From: JBBROS01 sp038229135 | GTDB lineage: Bacteria > Pseudomonadota > Alphaproteobacteria > Acetobacterales > Acetobacteraceae | Assembly (NCBI GenBank): GCA_038229135.1 | Contig: JBBROS010000010.1 | Location: 1 to 64,000, forward strand | Length of the DNA: 64,000 nucleotides | Direction: 5' to 3' | Shown here: positions 59,457 through 64,000 of the stretch, in pieces | Layout: each line of letters begins with the position of its first letter | How positions within the stretch are numbered: the first letter of the stretch is position 1 | The notes under the pieces: model-generated | What the model saw: only the letters and a program-made list of their open reading frames with translations | What the model was told of the DNA's origin: nothing | Databases searched by the model: none | Position numbers and translations under genes: made by a program

Positions 59457-60041
59457 ATGGCCAAGCCAGTCAGCCAGATCACCAACAACCCGCCCGCGCC
59501 GTTCGAACTCAGCATGACGGACGATGCGCTCGTGACGTTCGGGCCGCCGGTTGGCCCCGGGGCGCTGTCGTTCACCGACGTGGGCTACTTTCCGGTGAAC
59601 GCGCTCACGATCGGGGGCATGGCCGAGACGCTGAAGGGCAAGTTCGATGGGCTGTTCGTCCAGTACACGTCGAAGGGCGTGCAAAACTTCGCGCCGACGG
59701 GGCAGCCGACGAATGCCGACTACACGAGCCTGCATTACGACCTGGTGGCCTACAAGGGCGATGTGGTGTTCGGCCGTGCGGCGGACGGCACGCCGACGGT
59801 GGCCGGCGGCAAGCACGTGACGGTGGTGGCGCAGGGCGACCTGATCTCGGGCCATCTCGGCTTCCTGCCCACGGGCGGGATTGGGGGCGAGGTGCTTGCC
59901 TCGTTCAAGGTGGACGGCAAGACGCTCGGCACGCTGGACCTGACGGTGCAGCACGCGGCCGGAGACATCGGGCCGCGGGCGACCGGGTTCACGCTGGACG
60001 GCGGCAACCTGCACGCGACGTTCGTGCCGCTGCCGGCTTAA
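59457..60041 (+). CDS. Protein of unknown function bracketed by palindromic repeats
   Basis: 194 residues, not recognised. No signal peptide is seen. The sequence is beta-rich, with ALSFTDVGYFPVNALTIGG, FDGLFVQYTSKGVQNFAP, YTSLHYDLVAYKGDVVFG, VVAQGDLISGHLGFLP and a C-terminal LDGGNLHATFVPLPA. The codon use is less extreme in GC than many neighbours. AGGGAG precedes the ATG at good spacing. It has its own upstream AT-richer stretch (TAACGTCTTTGTTAACC). The two 90-bp palindromes lie 77 bases before and 17 bases after it. Confidence 0.7.
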   Translation: MAKPVSQITNNPPAPFELSMTDDALVTFGPPVGPGALSFTDVGYFPVNALTIGGMAETLKGKFDGLFVQYTSKGVQNFAPTGQPTNADYTSLHYDLVAYKGDVVFGRAADGTPTVAGGKHVTVVAQGDLISGHLGFLPTGGIGGEVLASFKVDGKTLGTLDLTVQHAAGDIGPRATGFTLDGGNLHATFVPLPA

Positions 60042-60058
60042 GGCTGCCCGCAGCCAGC

Positions 60059-60147
60059 CGTCATCGCGAGCGGAGCGTGGCGATCCAGGGGCCGCACGGG
60101 GCGGTGTTGGGGCTCCTGGATCGCCACGCCTTCGGCTCGCGATGACG
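60059..60147. repeat. 90-bp palindromic element, copy 2
   Basis: 89 bases starting CGTCATCGCGAGC and ending GCTCGCGATGACG, nearly identical to copy 1 in both arms and differing mostly in the loop. It lies between the ends of two convergent genes and can act as a bidirectional terminator. Confidence 0.85.
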
Positions 60148-60158
60148 AGGTTGGCAGG

Positions 60159-61787
60159 TCAGGGCATGATCGGCCGCACTTCCCCTCGCACGGGCGGCAT
60201 CATGATCAGGTCCCAGATGCTTGGCATCTCGCCGCACGGGACGTGCACGAGCGCGGGCGCGCGGAGGGCGAAGGCTTCGCGGAGCCGCGCTTCGAGTTCG
60301 GGGGCGGTGGTGGCGCGGAACGAGGCGATGCCGAAGCTGTCGGCGTAGAGGGAAAAATCGGGGTTGGCGAGGTCGTTGGCGATCTCGCGGCCGCCCCAGG
60401 CTTGTTGCTGGATGCGGCGGACGTTGCCGAAATGGCCGTCGTCGAACACGACGACCACCACGGGCAGGTTGTGGCGCTTGGCGGTGGCGAGTTCGAAGGC
60501 CTGGTAGCCGAAGCCGCCGTCGCCGGCGATGCTGAGCACGGCGCGGCCGGGGCTCGCGGCGGCGGCGCCGAGGGCGGTGCCGTAGCCGTAGCCGAGGTTG
60601 TCCTGGTAGCCGGAGAAGAAGCGGCGGGGCGCATGGACGGGGAAGGCCATCCGTGCGGCAAAGCCCATCTGGGTTATCTCATCCACCAGCAGGCCGTCTT
60701 CGGGGAGGGCAGCGCGCATGGCCCGCAGGAAGCCCATTTGGGGCTCGAGCTTCGTGAGGCGGTCGTCGAACCAGGCGCGGTGGGCGGCGAGTTCGGCCGT
60801 GCGGTCCTCCCGGGCGGCCATGTGGGCGGGGAGGGCGTCGATGAGCGCGCGGAGGCCTTGGGCGGAGTCGGCCACCATGGCGGCTGCGGGTGGGGCGTAG
60901 CGGCCGGGTTCTTCCCCGTCGATGTCGATGCGGAGGACCTGCAGGCCGTCTGCGCCCCACTGGCTGAGCGGGTTGTAGAGGCGGGTGCCGATGCCGAGCA
61001 CGACGTCCGCCTCGGCCCAGAGGCGGCGGGCGACGGGGAGGGCTGCGGCGAGCGGGTGGTCCGTGGGCAGGATCCCGCGGCCGCGGCGGTAGGAGCCGAC
61101 GGGGGCGCCGAGGAGTTCGGCGAGCGCACGCAGTTCGGGGGCCGCGTCCATGGCGCCGCCGCCCACCATCAGCAGGGGGCGCTTCGCGGCGCCCAGTATG
61201 CGGGCGATGGCCTGCACGGCGTCGGTGTCGATCTCGGGCGTGGTGGGCGGGATGGGCGCCACGGGGCGGACGGGGGCGGACTGGCGCAGGGCGTCGATCG
61301 CGCATTCGAGCGCCACCGGGCGGCGGCGGCCGGACATGGCCTGGTGGATGGCGTGCGCCACCATCGGCCCGGCCTCGTGCGGCGCGGTGATGCGGGCGGC
61401 GTGCTTGGTGAGGCTCCGGAGGACGCCGAGCTGGTCCGGGATCTCGTGCAGGTGGCCGTAGCCGCGGCCGATGGCGTGTGCGGGGATCTGCCCGGCCAGC
61501 GCCAGCACCGGCGCCTCCATGCCCCAGGCGGTGAGCAGGGCCGCCGTGGTGTTGAGCACGCCGGGGCCGGGCACGGCGCAGTAGGCCTGCGGGTGCCCCG
61601 TGGCCATCGCGGCGCCGAGTGCCATGTAGGCGCCTGTCTGCTCGTGGCGGGCGTGCAGCATGCGGATGCGGTTGCGGGCGCCGTGCAGCGCGTCGAACAG
61701 CGGGTCCAGATGCACGCCGGGCACGCCGTAGACGGTGTCGATCCCGTGCGCGTCGAGGCTGGCGACAATGGCTTCGGCGGTGGTCAT
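60159..61787 (-). CDS. Thiamine-diphosphate enzyme, acetolactate-synthase-like
   Basis: 542 residues, three-domain ThDP enzyme. The N-terminal domain has VYGVPGVHLDPLFDAL and the catalytic Glu in LHARHEQTGAYMALG, then GPGVLNTTAALLTAW. The middle domain has RPLLMVGGGAMDAAPEL. The C-terminal ThDP motif is GDGGFGYQAFELATAKRHN, followed by FDDGHFGNVRRIQQQ. Lacking the ilvN partner, it may be a benzoylformate-decarboxylase or other keto-acid enzyme instead of a true acetolactate synthase. The start is the ATG at 61785-61787; a GTG at 61832 is the longer option. It is divergent from the Liv-type genes. Confidence 0.88.
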   Translation of the reverse strand: MTTAEAIVASLDAHGIDTVYGVPGVHLDPLFDALHGARNRIRMLHARHEQTGAYMALGAAMATGHPQAYCAVPGPGVLNTTAALLTAWGMEAPVLALAGQIPAHAIGRGYGHLHEIPDQLGVLRSLTKHAARITAPHEAGPMVAHAIHQAMSGRRRPVALECAIDALRQSAPVRPVAPIPPTTPEIDTDAVQAIARILGAAKRPLLMVGGGAMDAAPELRALAELLGAPVGSYRRGRGILPTDHPLAAALPVARRLWAEADVVLGIGTRLYNPLSQWGADGLQVLRIDIDGEEPGRYAPPAAAMVADSAQGLRALIDALPAHMAAREDRTAELAAHRAWFDDRLTKLEPQMGFLRAMRAALPEDGLLVDEITQMGFAARMAFPVHAPRRFFSGYQDNLGYGYGTALGAAAASPGRAVLSIAGDGGFGYQAFELATAKRHNLPVVVVVFDDGHFGNVRRIQQQAWGGREIANDLANPDFSLYADSFGIASFRATTAPELEARLREAFALRAPALVHVPCGEMPSIWDLIMMPPVRGEVRPIMP

Positions 61788-61825
61788 GCGGGGCAAGTCG
61801 GACACTGGATCGGCCCCTCTCGTCG

Positions 61826-61854
61826 TTGACACCTCGGAGGCCGGGCCATACCAC
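61826..61854 (+). promoter_or_regulatory. Candidate promoter of the Liv-type transporter operon
   Basis: A perfect TTGACA (61826-61831), exactly 17 bases, then TACCAC (61849-61854), 31 bases before the ATG of the binding-protein gene. Confidence 0.45.
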
Positions 61855-61885
61855 TTGGCGCATAAATAACAAATGGGGACCGTTC

Positions 61886-63034
61886 ATGCGCCGGCATCTC
61901 GCAACGTTGCTTCTGGCCGCGACCGTGTTGGGTTCGGGCGTCGCCTTCGCGCAGGTGAAGGTGGGTGTCACGATCAGCACCACGGGTCCTGCGGCGAGCC
62001 TCGGGGAGCCGCAGCGGAAGTCCATTTCGCTGCTGCCGACGAGCATCGGGGGGCAGACGGTCGAGTGGATCGTGCTCGACGACGGAGCCGACAGCACGCG
62101 AGCGGTGGCAAATGCGCGGAAGCTGATCGACGAGAGCGGCGTGGACGCGCTGATGGGCAGTTCGACCACCCCGGCCTCGATGGCGATGATCGACGTGGCG
62201 GGCGAGAAGAAGGTGCCGATGATCTCGCTGGCGGCCAGTGCGCGGCTGATCGAGCCGGTGGAGGGCAACCGGCGCTGGGTGTTCAAGACGCCGCAGAACG
62301 ACAGCCTGATGGCCGACGCCATCGCGGGCCACATGAAGGCGGCGGGCGTGAAGACGGTGGGGTTCATCGGGTTCAACGATGCATACGGCGATGGCTGGCT
62401 GGCCGAGACGCAGCGGGCGCTGAAGGCGCAGGGGATCGAGTTGGTCGCGACGGAGAAATTCGCGCGGGCGGACACGAGCGTCACGGGCCAGGTGCTGAAG
62501 CTGGTGGCGGCCAAGCCCGATGCGGTTCTGATCGCGGGCGCCGGGACGCCGGCCGCGCTGCCGCAGAAGACGCTGGTGGAGCGCGGCTATGCCGGGAAGT
62601 ACTACCAGACGCACGGGGTGGCGAACGCCGACTTCCTGCGCGTCGGCGGCAAGGACGTGGAGGGCACTGTGCTGCCCGCGGGCCCGATCCTGGTGACGGC
62701 GCAGCTGCCGGACAGCAACCCGGTGAAGGCCGTGTCGGGCGAGTATGTCCGCAAGTACGAGGCCGCGAACGGCGTGGGCTCCGTGGCCACGTTCGGGGCG
62801 CATGCGTATGACGCGGCGCTGCTGCTGGAGAAGGCGATCCCGGTGGCGCTGACCAAGGCCAAGCCGGGCACGGCGGAGTTCCGATCGGCGTTGCGGGATG
62901 CGCTCGAGGCGGAGAAGGGTGCGGTGCTGACGCATGGGATCGCGACCATGTCCGCCACCGACCATAACGGGTTCGACACGCGGGCGCGGGTGATGGTGAC
63001 CATCAAGGACGGGACCTGGAAGCTGCTGCCCTAG
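61886..63034 (+). CDS. Branched-chain amino acid-type ABC transporter substrate-binding protein (LivJ-like)
   Basis: 382 residues with signal peptide (LATLLLAATVLGSGVAFAQ). Peripla_BP_6 features: VKVGVTISTTGPAASLGEP, VDALMGSSTTPASMAMIDVA, TVGFIGFNDAYGDGWLAET and GAGTPAALPQKTLVERGY. It is the first gene of a Liv-type importer whose permease starts 20 bases after it. The ligand may be an amino acid or an aromatic acid. The TPP enzyme on the other strand could use a related compound. Confidence 0.93.
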   Translation: MRRHLATLLLAATVLGSGVAFAQVKVGVTISTTGPAASLGEPQRKSISLLPTSIGGQTVEWIVLDDGADSTRAVANARKLIDESGVDALMGSSTTPASMAMIDVAGEKKVPMISLAASARLIEPVEGNRRWVFKTPQNDSLMADAIAGHMKAAGVKTVGFIGFNDAYGDGWLAETQRALKAQGIELVATEKFARADTSVTGQVLKLVAAKPDAVLIAGAGTPAALPQKTLVERGYAGKYYQTHGVANADFLRVGGKDVEGTVLPAGPILVTAQLPDSNPVKAVSGEYVRKYEAANGVGSVATFGAHAYDAALLLEKAIPVALTKAKPGTAEFRSALRDALEAEKGAVLTHGIATMSATDHNGFDTRARVMVTIKDGTWKLLP

Positions 63035-63054
63035 TCGCCGAGGGCTGAAGGGCG

Positions 63055-64000
63055 ATGGACGCCGACATCGCCCTGATCCTGCTGCAGGATGGCGTCGTGA
63101 ACGGCGCCATCTATGCGCTGCTGGCGCTGAGCCTGGTGCTGGTGTTCGCCGTGACCCGGGTGATTCTGATCCCACAGGGCGAGCTGGTGGCGTTCGGCGC
63201 ACTGACCTATGCGGCGCTGACGGAGGGGCGGGTGCCGGGCAGCGTGTGGCTGCTGCTGGCGTTGGGAGTGCTGGCGTTCGGGGCGGGTCTGGTGGCGGGG
63301 CGGCGGACGCTGCGGGTTCGGAGCGTGACGACGCTTGTAGCGGAGACGCTGCTGGTGCCGGCGCTGGTCGGGGGGGCGGTGCTGTGGCTAGGGCCGCTGA
63401 AGCTCGGGGTGGCCGGGGCGGCGCTGCTGACGTTGGCGGTGGTCACGCCCATGGCGCCGTACCTGTATCGGATCGCGTTCCAGCCGCTGGCGGAGGCGTC
63501 CGTGCTGGTGCTGCTCATCGCCTCCGTCGGCGTGCACCTGGCCATGGTGGGGCTGGGGCTCGTGTTCTTCGGGCCGGAGGGCTATCGGGCACCGGGGTTC
63601 AGCGGGGCGCGGTTCAGCGTGGGGCCGCTCATGATCCCGGGGCAGGCACTGTGGATCCTCGGCACCACGGTCGCGCTGATGGCGGCGCTGGCGCTGTTCT
63701 TCGACCGCACGCTGGCCGGCAAGGCGCTGCAGGCGACGGCGGTGAACCGGCTGGGCGCGCGGCTGGTGGGGATCGGGACGGCGCTGTCCGGGCGGATCGC
63801 GTTCCTCATGGCCGGCGCCATCGGGACGCTGTCGGGCGTGCTGATCGCGCCGCTGACGACGGTCTATTACGATAGCGGGTTCCTCGTGGGGCTGAAGGGG
63901 TTCGTGGCGGCCATCATCGGGGGGCTGGTGAGCTACCCGCTGGCGGCGGCGGCGGCGGTGCTGGTGGGATGCGTGGAAAGCGTGTCGAGCTTCTATGCGA
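63055..64000 (+). CDS. Branched-chain amino acid-type ABC transporter permease (LivH-like), 3' end outside window
   Basis: The frame is open from the ATG at 63055 to the window edge (315 codons). It starts LLQDGVVNGAIYALLALSLVLVFAVTRVI, the usual LivH opening, continues with PQGELVAFGALTYAAL, ATAVNRLGARLVGIG in the EAA-loop position, and ends KGFVAAIIGGLVSYPLAAA. An N-terminal LivH lobe followed by additional helices suggests a typical 290-340 residue permease. Confidence 0.9.
   Translation, partial: MDADIALILLQDGVVNGAIYALLALSLVLVFAVTRVILIPQGELVAFGALTYAALTEGRVPGSVWLLLALGVLAFGAGLVAGRRTLRVRSVTTLVAETLLVPALVGGAVLWLGPLKLGVAGAALLTLAVVTPMAPYLYRIAFQPLAEASVLVLLIASVGVHLAMVGLGLVFFGPEGYRAPGFSGARFSVGPLMIPGQALWILGTTVALMAALALFFDRTLAGKALQATAVNRLGARLVGIGTALSGRIAFLMAGAIGTLSGVLIAPLTTVYYDSGFLVGLKGFVAAIIGGLVSYPLAAAAAVLVGCVESVSSFYA

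Noticed and set aside
61788..61885. Shared regulator site for the ThDP enzyme and Liv operon
   Set aside because: Only a promoter-like pair for the Liv side is visible; no clear palindrome was found in the 98-base gap.

Overview
The window is high-GC DNA from what looks like an alphaproteobacterium, most probably Acetobacteraceae (Roseomonas-like). This rests on very GC-rich third codon positions, an MmcB-type repair nuclease, class II DAHP synthase, many orphan solute-binding proteins, TRAP and Liv transporters, and frequent ATGA/GTGA/TTGA stop-start overlaps. I see no insertion sequence, prophage or CRISPR array. Taxonomy is inferred from gene content only.

Layout. (1) 1-7692, minus strand: the grpE and dnaK chaperone genes are separated by a tightly coupled three-gene cassette. 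It encodes a TerB-N/TerB/TerB-C protein, a BrxD-like (DUF2791-type) P-loop ATPase and a BrxHI/Lhr-like superfamily II helicase, and resembles genome-defence or DNA-processing modules. The TerB gene carries an in-frame UAG just before its TerB-C domain, and the domain's reading frame is still open behind it. (2) 7753-17958: housekeeping genes (hemW, folD, yggT, tRNA-Ala, lrgAB, hldE, mmcB, an Rrf2 regulator, a pterin dehydratase) plus two paralogous proteins with a degenerate EAL fold. (3) 18001-23958: a coupled run of zincin, PurD-like ATP-grasp enzyme, methyltransferase, and a peptide-type ABC importer without ATPases. (4) 24358-27816: a small PEP-CTERM locus (surface protein, ThiF-nitroreductase fusion, exosortase-system acyltransferase) preceded by a 0.4-kb non-coding, AT-richer region.

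(5) 28313-36780: acyl-CoA/carnitine-like metabolism (hydroxyacyl-CoA dehydrogenase, CaiB-type CoA transferase, enoyl-CoA hydratase), a PhzF protein, glycerol kinase, two orphan binding proteins and a glycosyltransferase-like protein. (6) 36853-42916, minus strand: an operon aroG(class II)-pncB-nadE-acidic protein-gltX, joining NAD synthesis with a glutamyl-tRNA synthetase whose signature motifs are altered. (7) 43072-51746: a DMT exporter, DUF3830, and surface-glycan genes (MBL-fold protein, deacetylase-GT8 fusion, KpsM/KpsT-type exporter) interleaved with arfB and a SPOR-tailed lytic transglycosylase. (8) 51760-64000: a broken metN, a complete TRAP transporter, an esterase, crcB, a peptide-binding protein, a secreted carboxymuconolactone-decarboxylase-like protein, an unknown gene bracketed by two near-identical 90-bp palindromes, an acetolactate-synthase-like ThDP enzyme, and the start of a Liv-type importer.

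Intergenic spaces repeatedly carry C-rich/G-rich hairpins of one family (CCCTC...CCTCTCCCGC..GGGGAGGG). They probably act as terminators or REP elements. All functions are inferred from motifs read by eye; no database search was run.
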